Below are positions 40,601 to 51,053 of a stretch of DNA of 64,000 bases, one piece after another. The translations under genes were made by a program, and so were the position numbers. The DNA comes from an uncultured Anaeroplasmataceae bacterium. Lineage in GTDB: Bacteria; Bacillota_I; Bacilli_A; Acholeplasmatales; Anaeroplasmataceae. The first letter of the stretch is position 1. Every line of letters begins with the position of its first letter. The stretch lies in assembly GCA_910579215.1 (NCBI GenBank), contig CAJTTN010000005.1:53358-117357 (forward strand), in the 5' to 3' direction. The notes beneath the pieces were generated by a model. That model saw only the letters and a list, made by a program, of their open reading frames with translations, did not search any database and was not told where the DNA came from.

Positions 40601-41167
40601 TATTACATTCAAACAGCTGAAGATAAGAAAATTCTTATTTATTTTGATAGAGCTTTCTATGAGGCAAATGCAGCTGAGCTTTTAGAGGCTGGAAAGGAAT
40701 ATACGGTTTCAGGATTCTTAAATTGGTTTAATAATCCTCAAGTAACTCCTATCGCTGAAGGAGCAGTTGTTGAAATTCTTCCACAGAAAACAGTTGAAGG
40801 AACTGAACTTGTTATGGCTGATTTAGGTTTTGAAAATGCAACTCCTATTTCATGGGTTAAGTTTACAGATGGTGAATTAAGAGCAAGTGCAGGAACAGGC
40901 TCTAACGCACCTACCTATTATACTAGTGGAACTGCACTTAGACTTTATAATGGTAATGTTTTGACAATTAAATCTAATAAAAAAATTGTTAAAATTGAAC
41001 TTACTTTTGCAGAATCTCATCCATTAACTGAAAATTTAAAAGTTAATGATGGTACTATGGACTATACAACTGGTGTTTGGACGGGAGAATTAAATGAGTT
41101 CGTTCTTACAAATACTGCTTCTGCACAAGCAAGACTTCTTTCTATAAAAGTTACTTATGCTGAATAA
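37622..41167 (+). CDS. Large OB-fold surface lipoprotein with tandem-duplicated domain
   Basis: The 1181 residues start with a lipoprotein signal (ALVAC). I do not recognise the whole protein. Residues about 135-240 and 265-355 look like OB-folds (GTEVVIQGWITHACDY...; NKKIKVTAKITSVPDY...), followed by Ig-like segments (355-560). A ~130-residue domain is present twice (about 577-705 and 714-845), sharing FYxxTTEK, GYxxxxxG and IKxGxYxN. Another OB-fold is near 985-1060, and the C-terminal 100 residues resemble ends of other secreted nuclease-associated proteins. No catalytic motif. Its place after the nuclease suggests binding of nucleic acid at the surface; inference. Confidence 0.78.
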   Translation: MKIKKILTVLGSVFLSVFAVIALVACSDSNAGEEAINRLSLLLDLEVEKAKDNGLASNLEVPYSIEVDHKEYEVTYTTNLGDNAKVVPNLEDEDNKVYIIEITQTGEEQKLTLTAEVAKKTKSWEFTIAKKDVSMLKTQAEINAMANLKTYAQWAEANSGTEVVIQGWITHACDYRTAGDACVWLQDENGGYYGYRVKCTQKDFNEYFKVGKKLALAGKVSPYGGWQELGAGGTYYVITDAEDKTFEYEDITSIWKANKATDKAALATQNKKIKVTAKITSVPDYSSSQMSIGLSVDGNEYTAFCKSNYFTIPKNFIDDLKVGYTVEISGVGAVSSNKAQICPTSGDAIKVVSREVTPQDLVNGAVAEIKKQNISTTYYDSLDKAIELVTKTNDDCNVAYALSDVKGTGISLADNKLSVTVSNTEVSSAKLTATITKEGAEKPATYEWKITTKTDKDVIADLKKAVANQSITTVFEPVSKDARQELLEVVSPSKKEAKVVYSVPENEYIKVGVKKSGTPYFEILKDVPAEEKAVKIVLTATITYNETLTETVTFTITVGVPAENPMLEKAEDVKVDQPLLIKFTQGNLKKDFYLTGLIENHYCATTEKIEEAKNFYLEAVDGGYHIWLLGADGKKQYMNVIKNGTYINAVFEEKASSVWTFNTTLKTFTTKLDNKDYFLGTKNDASYTTLGPVADASKAFYANFYVSNVFEADKPYVISLNHEKNNKVYYLNGKLSGFYADTTEKAADASQFFFEKTEEGYYVYIKGEGTAKSYLSLIKDGNYTNIKYLDKATTAWNYNVELNALTAVIGGAEFFMGTSNTGTYNTLNAVAVDKADKNFMAIALPAVAGDATEPDVPQEYSGVVTAVGFKDDTSKNQVRCFALVQNSVYPFTAKYVSMTVAVSETMTVEKIHQDWEAKFTKGKEVVLTNGEESAYNGLNQYVLESLDGVTVKGEGKNPSVSDITGLVTSGADLTSKQALLVKVSGICVVDGTKYYIQTAEDKKILIYFDRAFYEANAAELLEAGKEYTVSGFLNWFNNPQVTPIAEGAVVEILPQKTVEGTELVMADLGFENATPISWVKFTDGELRASAGTGSNAPTYYTSGTALRLYNGNVLTIKSNKKIVKIELTFAESHPLTENLKVNDGTMDYTTGVWTGELNEFVLTNTASAQARLLSIKVTYAE

Positions 41168-41183
41168 TTGATAAAAAAGTTTT

Positions 41184-41219
41184 GAGATAAGGCTTTAAAG
41201 TCTTATCTCTTTTCTTTTT
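41184..41219 (+). terminator. Intrinsic terminator ending the ABC-nuclease operon
   Basis: GAGATAAG (41184-41191) pairs with CTTATCTC (41202-41209), followed by a T-rich run. It ends the 9-kb unit that began at 32.0 kb. Confidence 0.88.
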
Positions 41220-41246
41220 GATAAAAATATTAAAATATGCTATAAT
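41218..41246 (+). promoter_or_regulatory. Promoter for the endonuclease I lipoprotein gene
   Basis: -35 TTGATA (41218-41223), 17-nt spacer, -10 TATAAT (41241-41246), 28 nt before the ATG. Confidence 0.75.
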
Positions 41247-41273
41247 CATAGTGAAATAAAGGAGGAGAGTCAT

Positions 41274-42500
41274 ATGAAAAAAATTTATGCTTTTATTTTA
41301 CTGCTGTTTTCTATTTTTGGCTTGACAGCTTGTGAGGATAAGCCTTCTATCCCAGTGGTAAATCAATTCATAGTTATTTTTGATTCTGTAGGAGGAAGTT
41401 CAGTTCAAAAACAGATAGTAGATAAAGGGAATACTATAACGAAGCCAACAGATCCAACAAAGGATGGATACACCTTTGAGGGATGGTATTGGAATAATGA
41501 ACTATTTGTGTTCACAACGATTATTGATCGTGATATGACATTAACTGCACATTGGTCTAAATTAGAGTTACAGTATACAGTAGAATTCGATACGGCAGGT
41601 GGTAATGCTATCGCAAATCAGGTGGTAAAACATGGGGATAAAATTGTTGAACCTATACAACCAATTAAAGAGGGATATACCTTTGATGGCTGGTTTTTAA
41701 ATGATAAGCTGTATGATTTTTCGCAACCTGTATTGTCTAATTTAAAATTAATTGCTAAATGGACTAAGAAGGTTGAAGTTGGAGAGCTGACAGGATATTA
41801 TGAAGCAATGAATGGACATTTAGACTCAACTTTTAAAAACACATTGCATACACTTTTAAAGGAAACGCATAATAAGAAGTTATCTTATTCGCCAGAAACT
41901 TGGACAGCTTTGAAGGAATTAGATGAGGATCCTAATAACTCTGACAATATAATTTGTATATATACTGGAAGATCTATTCCGAAAGCTAATCAAGATACAG
42001 GTTCTTCAGGCAATAATATTTGGAATCGAGAGCATTCATGGCCTAATAGTCACGGCTTTGGTTCTAAAGATTATGCTGCCTATACAGATATACATCATTT
42101 ATTTGCTTCCGAAAAAAATATTAATGCTACACGTGGAAATAAAGATTTTAACGTAGTGACTAATGGCAATTCAGATTCCTATGGAAATAAGTGGAACAAT
42201 ACCTTTTTTGAACCTAGAGATGAAGTAAAGGGAGATTTGGCTAGAGCTATGTTCTATTTGGTAGTTCGTTATGATGATCCTCAAGAATTAGATTTGGAAT
42301 TAAGTGAAAGTGTTACAAGCTCTTCTTCTAATAAAACTGGGCAGCTAGGAATACTTTCTGTTTTGCTTGAATGGCACAAATTGGATCCAGTAAGTGAAAA
42401 GGAACTTGAAAGAAATGAAAAAGCTTATAAAATTCAAGGAAATAGAAATCCTTTTATAGATTATCCAGATTGGGTTTCTTTATTATATCCAAATGCGTAG
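41274..42500 (+). CDS. Surface endonuclease I lipoprotein with InlB-type repeats
   Basis: The 408 residues have a lipoprotein signal (GLTAC), two InlB-type repeats (about 31-95 and 101-166: DGYTFEGWYW, EGYTFDGWFL) and an endonuclease I domain (about 170-408). Its His-metal centre is seen in N251-R-E-H254-SWPNSHGFG and D272-I-H-H275-LFASEKNINATRGNKDF. EndA/Bsn-type enzymes cut DNA and RNA without sequence preference. It is the second surface nuclease in this region and carries the same repeats as the pectate lyase at 0.8 kb, which probably place the enzyme away from the membrane or on the wall. GGAGGAG precedes the ATG. Confidence 0.92.
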   Translation: MKKIYAFILLLFSIFGLTACEDKPSIPVVNQFIVIFDSVGGSSVQKQIVDKGNTITKPTDPTKDGYTFEGWYWNNELFVFTTIIDRDMTLTAHWSKLELQYTVEFDTAGGNAIANQVVKHGDKIVEPIQPIKEGYTFDGWFLNDKLYDFSQPVLSNLKLIAKWTKKVEVGELTGYYEAMNGHLDSTFKNTLHTLLKETHNKKLSYSPETWTALKELDEDPNNSDNIICIYTGRSIPKANQDTGSSGNNIWNREHSWPNSHGFGSKDYAAYTDIHHLFASEKNINATRGNKDFNVVTNGNSDSYGNKWNNTFFEPRDEVKGDLARAMFYLVVRYDDPQELDLELSESVTSSSSNKTGQLGILSVLLEWHKLDPVSEKELERNEKAYKIQGNRNPFIDYPDWVSLLYPNA

Positions 42501-42515
42501 CTAAAAAGGTGAAAA

Positions 42516-44108
42516 ATGAGTTCGAAAAGAAAGCAAAAAAAGACTAAAATTTTGGGATTGGTTATTGTATCCCTTCTCTTAATTGTTTTGGTACTAGGTA
42601 TTCTTTTTGGTGCTGGTATCCTTCAATTGAAAAAGGGTACCTTTGAGGTATCATTTGAAAATAATGGTCATGGAGAAAAAATAGAAAGTATTTCAGGAAT
42701 TCGTACTTTGCATGAGCTTCCAGTTTTAGAGGAAGAGGGCTGGAAATTTGAAGGTTGGTATTTAGATAAGGATTTAACTGAAAAAGTACAATCTGATTTT
42801 CAATTGCAGAAAGATATAATATTATATGCAAAGTGGACGAAGCTTACGAATGATACAATATGTATTGTTTCCTTCAATTCTTTAGGAGGAAGCGTGGTAA
42901 GCTCAAAGAGTATAGAACAAGGAAAAAAGCTAATTAAGCCTATAGATCCGGTTTTAAAGGATAAGTTGTTTGCAGGCTGGTATAAGGATGAAAACTGTTC
43001 AGAGCTTTGGGATTTTGACGTTGATGTTGTAACAGAAGACATTACTCTTTATGCAAAATGGAAGGATATAGAGAATAGTGTTATTGAAGAGGGAGAAGTA
43101 TCTATTCATTTTTTAGAGTTGGGAAATTACTATGCTGGAGATAGTGTCTATATTAAGGCAGGAGAAGTGGACATATTAATAGATGCAGGCTCAAGAGCTT
43201 CAAGCTCTACTACAATCCATAATTATATTAAGGAATATTGTACAGATAGAAAACTAGAATATGTTATTGCAACGCATGCGCATCAGGATCATATTGCTGG
43301 ATTTGTGGGGACTTCCTCTAATCCAGGTATCTTTGATTTATACGAATGTGATGTAATTATTGATTATGCTTTGAAAAATACAACGAGTTCAGTTTCAAAA
43401 AATTATGAGACAGCTAGAGATAAAGAAGTAGCCTTAGGGGCAAAGCATTATACGGCAAAGGATTGTATAGAAGGTAATAAGGGCGCCTCTAATATTTATC
43501 AAATTACAGATGAAATAAGCTTAGAAATATTGAATCAAAAATATTATTATGAAAAAACCTCTGATGAGAATGATTATTCAGTTTGTGTGATGTTACACTA
43601 TGGGGATAATAGGTTTTTATTTACTGGTGATTTAGAGGAAAGTGGAGAAAAGTCCCTTGTTCAACTTAATTCGTTATCTCATTGTAAAGTATTTAAAGGT
43701 GGTCATCATGGATCTAGGACCTCCTCTAATGAAATACTCTTATCTAAAATCACCCCAGAGGTTGTCTGTGTCTGCTGTTGTGCAGGGTCTAGCGAATATA
43801 CAGATAATGTTGATAACATGTTTCCTACACAGGAATTTATAAATAGAGTTGCCAAATATACAGAAAGAATATATGTTACCTCTTTAGCTAAATATACAAT
43901 TGCTACTAATAAAGAGGGAAAAGAATACCCTAAGGTGAATGGCTTTACTTCAATGAATGGAAATATTATTGTTGGTTTAGATTCATTTGGAGAGGTTAAG
44001 GTTTCTTGCACAAATCATACAATCCTTTTAAAGGATACAGAATGGTTTAATACTATACTTACATTAAACAATGTTGAACGAAAAATGAGAACTTGGCCAA
44101 CAAGATAA
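42516..44108 (+). CDS. Membrane-anchored ComEC-type metallo-beta-lactamase protein with InlB repeats
   Basis: The 530 residues have an N-terminal membrane anchor (about 11-36), two InlB-type repeats (43-110, 116-183) and a metallo-beta-lactamase domain from about 195: T253-H-A-H256-Q-D-H259 for zinc, then LFTGDLEE and FKGGHHGSRTSSN. The GHHGS block is typical of the ComEC/Rec2 C-terminal domain, which is thought to degrade one DNA strand during uptake, but the channel part of ComEC is absent. It follows the endonuclease gene by 15 nt in the same transcript. A nuclease or phosphodiesterase acting outside the membrane is my reading; the substrate is untested. Confidence 0.82.
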   Translation: MSSKRKQKKTKILGLVIVSLLLIVLVLGILFGAGILQLKKGTFEVSFENNGHGEKIESISGIRTLHELPVLEEEGWKFEGWYLDKDLTEKVQSDFQLQKDIILYAKWTKLTNDTICIVSFNSLGGSVVSSKSIEQGKKLIKPIDPVLKDKLFAGWYKDENCSELWDFDVDVVTEDITLYAKWKDIENSVIEEGEVSIHFLELGNYYAGDSVYIKAGEVDILIDAGSRASSSTTIHNYIKEYCTDRKLEYVIATHAHQDHIAGFVGTSSNPGIFDLYECDVIIDYALKNTTSSVSKNYETARDKEVALGAKHYTAKDCIEGNKGASNIYQITDEISLEILNQKYYYEKTSDENDYSVCVMLHYGDNRFLFTGDLEESGEKSLVQLNSLSHCKVFKGGHHGSRTSSNEILLSKITPEVVCVCCCAGSSEYTDNVDNMFPTQEFINRVAKYTERIYVTSLAKYTIATNKEGKEYPKVNGFTSMNGNIIVGLDSFGEVKVSCTNHTILLKDTEWFNTILTLNNVERKMRTWPTR

Positions 44109-44113
44109 AAATG

Positions 44114-44143
44114 AAAGCACGGAAAATAAAATTCGTGCTTTTT
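44114..44143 (+). terminator. Intrinsic terminator after the metallo-beta-lactamase gene
   Basis: AAAGCACG (44114-44121) pairs with CGTGCTTT (44134-44141), followed by Ts. Confidence 0.82.
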
Positions 44144-44152
44144 GGTCTTTCT

Positions 44153-44163
44153 CATGGTATAAT
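44153..44163 (+). promoter_or_regulatory. Extended -10 promoter for the nrnA-fprA pair
   Basis: TGG-TATAAT (44155-44163) gives an extended -10 element about 39 nt before the nrnA start. No good -35 is present. Confidence 0.55.
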
Positions 44164-44201
44164 ATATTAAACATAGATTCAAGGGAAAGGAACTATAAAG
44201 A

Positions 44202-45149
44202 ATGGAAAAAATAAAAGAATATATTGAAAAATATGATACAATTATTATACACGGACATATACGTCCTGATGGAGATTGTATTGGAACTCAATATGGATTA
44301 TATTATCTAATTAAAGATAATTATCCTCATAAAAAGGTTTATATAACTGGAGAAACGAGTGAGTTTATAAGCTTTATCGGTAGACCAGCATTGGTGGATG
44401 AGTCTTTATTTCAGGATGCTCTTTCGATTTGTGTGGATTGTGCTACAAGTGATAGACTGTCTGATACTAGAGTAAATTTAGCAAAGGAATATATTAAAAT
44501 AGATCATCATATTCCAGTCGATGATTATGGCAATTATCAATATGTTGATATTACAGCTCCAGCTTGTTCTCAAATCATCACAGAGTTATATATGATGTAT
44601 AGAAATGAATGGGAGCTTTCAAAGGAAGCAGCCCAAGCATTATATGTTGGTATTACAACAGATACAGGTCGTTTTAAATTTGATAGCGTGAATTCAAGGA
44701 CCTTTCATGCAGCTGCAGTTCTTTTAGATGCAGGAGTAGATTTGGGATATATTGATAATAAGCTATCCGTAGAAAGCTTAAATACTTTAAAATTAAAGGG
44801 ACATATCTTATCTAATTTTAAAATGACAGATCATGGCTTTGCTTATGCAAAATTGACAAGAAAAGAAGTAGAATCCTTTGGTGTGAGCTATGAGGATGCA
44901 GCTGCACAGGTTTCAACAATTTCTACGATTGAGGATTGTCCGGTATGGGCTCTATTTTTAGAATATTCCGAAGAGGAAATAAGAGTGCGTTTGCGTTCAC
45001 GAGGACCTGTTATTAATTTGCTTGCAGAACAATACCATGGTGGTGGACATGCTAAAGCTAGTGGGGCCACCTTATACAATTGGGATGAATTAGAGGGCTT
45101 TGTGTATAAAGCAGATGAATTGGTTAAAAAATATAAATCAGCGAAGTAG
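44202..45149 (+). CDS. nrnA: Bifunctional oligoribonuclease / pAp phosphatase (NrnA, DHH family)
   Basis: The 315 residues have the DHH domain motifs HGHIRPDGDCIGTQYGL, VDCAT, K-I-DHHIPVDDYG and a C-terminal DHHA1 domain with GGGHAKASGATL. There is no signal, so it is cytosolic. NrnA enzymes break 2-5 nt oligonucleotides to mononucleotides and dephosphorylate pAp. It completes a set of nucleic acid-degrading enzymes encoded from 36 to 45 kb, although nrnA is a housekeeping gene that could be here by chance. Followed eight nt later by fprA. Confidence 0.92.
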   Translation: MEKIKEYIEKYDTIIIHGHIRPDGDCIGTQYGLYYLIKDNYPHKKVYITGETSEFISFIGRPALVDESLFQDALSICVDCATSDRLSDTRVNLAKEYIKIDHHIPVDDYGNYQYVDITAPACSQIITELYMMYRNEWELSKEAAQALYVGITTDTGRFKFDSVNSRTFHAAAVLLDAGVDLGYIDNKLSVESLNTLKLKGHILSNFKMTDHGFAYAKLTRKEVESFGVSYEDAAAQVSTISTIEDCPVWALFLEYSEEEIRVRLRSRGPVINLLAEQYHGGGHAKASGATLYNWDELEGFVYKADELVKKYKSAK

Positions 45150-45157
45150 GTTTTAAT

Positions 45158-46291
45158 ATGATTAAGTATGTTGGTGTTAATGATCATCAAGTAGATTTAT
45201 TTGAGGGACAATATAAAGTTCCTAATGGCATGAGCTATAATTCATATCTTTTATTAGATGAAAAAATTGCAGTAATGGATACAGTTGACATTCATTTCTC
45301 AGATGAATGGATAATGAATTTACAAAAGGAATTAAAAGGAAATGCTCCCGACTATCTAGTTGTTTTACATATGGAGCCAGATCATTCTGCAAGCTTGCAA
45401 AACTTTATTAAGACTTTTCCAAATACGACAATTGTGGGAAATGCTAAAACATTCCCAATGATTACGCAATTTTTTCCTGAATTAGCTTTGAACCATAAAC
45501 TAGAAGTTAAGGATGGAGAAATTTTAGATTTGGGTAGTATAAAGCTTAAATTTGTATTTGCTCCTATGGTGCACTGGCCTGAGGTGATGATTGCCTATGA
45601 TTTAACGAATAAAGCTTTATTCTCAGCAGATGCATTTGGAAAGTTTGGTGCTTTAGACGTTGAAGAGGATTGGAAAGAAGAGGCAAGACGATATTATATT
45701 GGTATAGTTGGAAAATATGGGGTTCCTGTACAAACTCTTTTTAAAAAGGTTGCTGGTTTAGAGATACAAACAATTTATCCATTGCATGGACCTATATTGA
45801 AAGAAAATTTAAACTATTATCTTGATTTATATCAAACCTGGTCTAGTTATCAGCCAGAATCAAGGGGAGTGTGTATTGCTTATACCTCTATTTATGGAAA
45901 TACGAAAAAGGCTATAGACTTATTAGTCAAGGAGCTTGGAGATTATCCGTGTGAGACATTTGATCTTGCAAGATGTGATATGTCACTAGCTATCAGCAAA
46001 GCTTTTCAATATGAAACTCTTATTATAGCATCTCCTACTTATAATGGTGGGGTCTTTCCACCTGTAGAAGCCTTTTTACATGGCTTAATAGAAAGAGGCT
46101 ATCAGAATAGACACATAGGTATAATAGAAAATGGTTCTTGGGTTCCAGCAGTAAAGAAATACATTTATCAATATTTTGAAAAATCTAAAGATATAACTTT
46201 CATGGAAGAAAATGTAACGATTAAATCTTCTTTGAATAATGAAAATATATTACAAATTGAACAGCTAGTAAAAGCAATTAAACAAGCTTAA
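45158..46291 (+). CDS. fprA: FprA-type flavodiiron protein
   Basis: The 377 residues combine a beta-lactamase-like diiron domain (HMEPDHSASL, further ligands in MVHWPEVMIAYD and YPLHGPIL) with a C-terminal flavodoxin domain (CIAYTSIYGNTKKAIDLL, ASPTYNGGVFPP). No rubredoxin domain follows, so it is the short class A type. Such enzymes reduce O2 to water or NO to N2O, protecting anaerobes. This fits with the Rnf complex at 56 kb, both suited to an anaerobe with short oxygen exposure. Confidence 0.95.
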   Translation: MIKYVGVNDHQVDLFEGQYKVPNGMSYNSYLLLDEKIAVMDTVDIHFSDEWIMNLQKELKGNAPDYLVVLHMEPDHSASLQNFIKTFPNTTIVGNAKTFPMITQFFPELALNHKLEVKDGEILDLGSIKLKFVFAPMVHWPEVMIAYDLTNKALFSADAFGKFGALDVEEDWKEEARRYYIGIVGKYGVPVQTLFKKVAGLEIQTIYPLHGPILKENLNYYLDLYQTWSSYQPESRGVCIAYTSIYGNTKKAIDLLVKELGDYPCETFDLARCDMSLAISKAFQYETLIIASPTYNGGVFPPVEAFLHGLIERGYQNRHIGIIENGSWVPAVKKYIYQYFEKSKDITFMEENVTIKSSLNNENILQIEQLVKAIKQA

Positions 46292-46420
46292 TAAATTTAT
46301 TTTTATTATCTTCTTTGAAAGATAAAAACCATTTAAATAGTAAAAATGAAAAATATTACTTGCTTTTCTTTTCCAAATAAAGTAAAATAAAAAAGGACTC
46401 TAAAAAGGAGTTTCTTTTAT

Positions 46421-46495
46421 AGGGCTATAGCCAAGCGGTAAGGCAAGGGACTTTGACTCCCTCACTCACAAGTTCGAATCTTGTTAGCCCTGCCA
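46421..46495 (+). tRNA. tRNA-Gln (anticodon UUG)
   Basis: The acceptor stem AGGGCTA (46421-46427) pairs with TAGCCCT (46485-46491), then discriminator G and encoded CCA (46493-46495). The anticodon stem AGGGA/TCCCT encloses loop CTTTGAC with anticodon TTG at 46453-46455; the T arm is ACAAG-TTCGAAT-CTTGT. Full cloverleaf, 75 nt. It borders a small accessory region. Confidence 0.97.
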
Positions 46496-46731
46496 TTAAA
46501 AACATATAGGTTTGATACAAAGAAATTGAGCAGATTTTCAAGTGTCAAGCCTTTTTTCTTTTCGACTTTAGTGATTTTGAAACCCTTTAGAACAAAATTT
46601 GATGTTTTAAGTTCAAAATGAGAAGTGATTTGTTACAATAAAGTATTTTTAAAACCATTTTAGATTAGGTTTACATGGTTAAAATTAACAGTCGGGCGAA
46701 GAAAACTCCTACTGTTAATCGAAAGGTCTAG
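46496..46731. other. Gene-free stretch after tRNA-Gln, with interleaved inverted repeats
   Basis: No intact gene. ATTAACAGT (46684-46692) is complementary to ACTGTTAAT (46711-46719), and ACTCCTA (46705-46711) to TAGGAGT (46729-46735), so the two stems interleave like a pseudoknot. The remainder is AT-rich with no recognisable content and probably decayed mobile DNA. Confidence 0.5.
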
Positions 46732-46854
46732 GAGTGGAATGAAGAATTATGGAATGTCCTATTAGAAAGTGCAATAGTTCAAAGAAATAAATCAATAACC
46801 TTCAAATTTAAAAATGTCACAGGAATAAATATTTTGAATACAACTGAAAAATAG
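46732..46854 (+). pseudogene. C-terminal relic of a serine recombinase
   Basis: In one frame it reads EWNEELWNVLLESAIVQR and then NKSITFKFKNVTGI before TAG at 46852. This resembles the extreme C-terminus of large serine recombinases (ELWxxLVExVTVxxDKxIxFxFKxG). There is a stop just upstream (46729) and no start, so only a fragment remains. It suggests that an integrated element once lay next to tRNA-Gln. Short match, moderate confidence. Confidence 0.5.
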
Positions 46855-47065
46855 TGGTTGGATTTTTGTATTATAGAATGGAGTTTTTGAAGAAAATAAT
46901 GTATAATTGTCGTGGTGTTTGATAGTAATAAAACTTGTATAAAATATCAAAAACAAAAAATTTTGGAAGTAAATACGTTTGTTTTTTGACATAATGAAGG
47001 AAAGACAAACAATAATTTACAGATCTGACTTAAGATAATTTGTTAAGCACACGAGGAGACCTATT

Positions 47066-47554
47066 ATGATAGAATTCAAAAAAACAATTGAATTTCCTAA
47101 AGGAACTTTTTATAAGCAATTAGTGGACGCCTATTCGTTCAATGATAATTGTAAAAAGACTTGGAATGATATGTGGAATGAATATGATGAATTCTTTTAT
47201 TCAAATTTAGAGATAGCTGAAAAATGTTCATTCATTACAGTATTAGATGGAATACCAATTGGACATATATCTTGGGATCCAAGAAATAGACCAGATTATG
47301 TAGAAATAGGCCATAATTGTATATTAACTAAATATAAAGGTAATGGATATGGTAAATTACAATTGCAAGAAGCAATAAGAAGAATAAAAGAATATGATGA
47401 TTTAAAAAAGATAATTGTAACAACTAATGAAATTACATTTTCAGCACAAAAGAATTATGAAAGTGTTGGATTTATAAAAGTTAAAAAAAGAGTTAATAAT
47501 GAAACTCCTTTTTTAGGTGATTATATTGATTATGAAATTATATTAAAAGATTAA
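47066..47554 (+). CDS. GNAT-family N-acetyltransferase
   Basis: The 162 residues show the GNAT core: FITVLDGIPIGHISWDPRNRPDYVEIGHNCILTKYKGNGYGKLQLQEAIRR, in which the Arg/Gln-x-x-Gly-x-Gly acetyl-CoA loop is read as KYKGNGYGK, then IIVTTNE...AQKNYESVGFIKV. It transfers an acetyl group from acetyl-CoA to an unknown substrate. AGGAG precedes the ATG. The gene is richer in A+T than its neighbours and sits alone between tRNA-Gln and mnmE beside a recombinase relic, so it may have been acquired. Confidence 0.85.
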   Translation: MIEFKKTIEFPKGTFYKQLVDAYSFNDNCKKTWNDMWNEYDEFFYSNLEIAEKCSFITVLDGIPIGHISWDPRNRPDYVEIGHNCILTKYKGNGYGKLQLQEAIRRIKEYDDLKKIIVTTNEITFSAQKNYESVGFIKVKKRVNNETPFLGDYIDYEIILKD

Positions 47555-47666
47555 CAGATTCCAATTTATAGTGCACTGCCTAAAATAGGGGGTATGCAAA
47601 TTGTATCACAATAGGATATCTTTGCCACTTAAAAAAATTGAGAAGGAATTTCAAATATGAAGTGAT

Positions 47667-47700
47667 AAGATGTTTGTAGACATAATAGACATCTTTTTTC
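47667..47700 (+). terminator. Intrinsic terminator after the acetyltransferase gene
   Basis: AAGATGT (47667-47673) pairs with ACATCTT (47689-47695), followed by TTTTTC. It lies about 110 nt past the stop. Confidence 0.6.
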
Positions 47701-47942
47701 ATTTTAAATTGTATTTGATTATTTTTAATAGTATAAGGTTTATGTTTTTTATAAGACATAAATATTAGATACTATAAAATGATAGTGCGATGGTGTTATG
47801 TCTTTATGTATTTTTGTTCTTTATTAAATTTCAAATAGGTAAAATTAATTTTCACGAAATAAAGTATAGATTATAAAAACTTAGCTATAGAAAAAAAGAA
47901 TGAAATCATATATAATTGTAATGTGTTTGTGAGGTGAAAACA
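47701..47942. other. Intergenic stretch upstream of mnmE
   Basis: AT-rich, no open frame. An imperfect inverted repeat (TTTATGT ... ACATAAA) lies near 47740-47763. A promoter-like -10 TATAAT-related sequence (TATAATTG, near 47911) is close to the mnmE start. Nothing else was recognised. Confidence 0.5.
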
Positions 47943-50574
<2,632 letters not shown>

Positions 50575-50575
<1 letters not shown>

Positions 50576-51021
50576 TGAAAGAGAAGCTATTGATTTCAGC
50601 GTGTCTTTGTGGAAAAAACACGAAATATAATGGGAAAAATAATCTATTATTAAAGCTTTCAGATTTAGAAAAAAGCTTTGATTTACATTTGATTTGTCCT
50701 GAGGTTATGGGAGGCTTACCTATTCCAAGAGACCCAAGCGAAATAAAAGGGGATTTTGTATTTTCTTCTCAAGGAAAAAATGTTACGAAAGAATATCAAC
50801 TTGGTGCTCAAAGGGCTTTAAGGATAGCCTTAAAAAATGATATTAGAATAGCTTTACTAAAGGAATCCTCTCCCTCTTGTGGTTCCTTTCAAGTATATAA
50901 TGGTGAATTTACACATGAAAAGATTCCCGGGGAGGGCATGACAACTAAGCTACTTAGAAAGCATAATATTTTAGTTTTTAATGAAAATCAAATCACTGAC
51001 TTACTTAATTTTATAAAATAA
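50575..51021 (+). CDS. DUF523 family protein
   Basis: The 148 residues fit DUF523 along the full length: ISACLCGKNTKYNGKNN at the start, CPEVMGGLPIPRDPSEI, VTKEYQLGAQRAL, ALLKESSPSCGSFQVYNGEF and GEGMTTKLLRKHNI. Conserved cysteines 10, 12, 42-region and 101-region may bind metal or an Fe-S cluster. The biochemical role is unknown. Its ATG overlaps the purA stop, so it belongs to the mnmE-purA operon. Confidence 0.85.
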
Positions 51022-51053
51022 TCTTTTCAAATGAATTAAAATGTGGTATAGTA

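Noticed and set aside
46792-46992. 66-residue leftward open frame
   Set aside because: Low-complexity, no ribosome site and overlaps the recombinase relic; no family resemblance.
47565-47600. Possible IS end (TAGTGCACTGCCT)
   Set aside because: No transposase, no matching second end and no target duplication visible.
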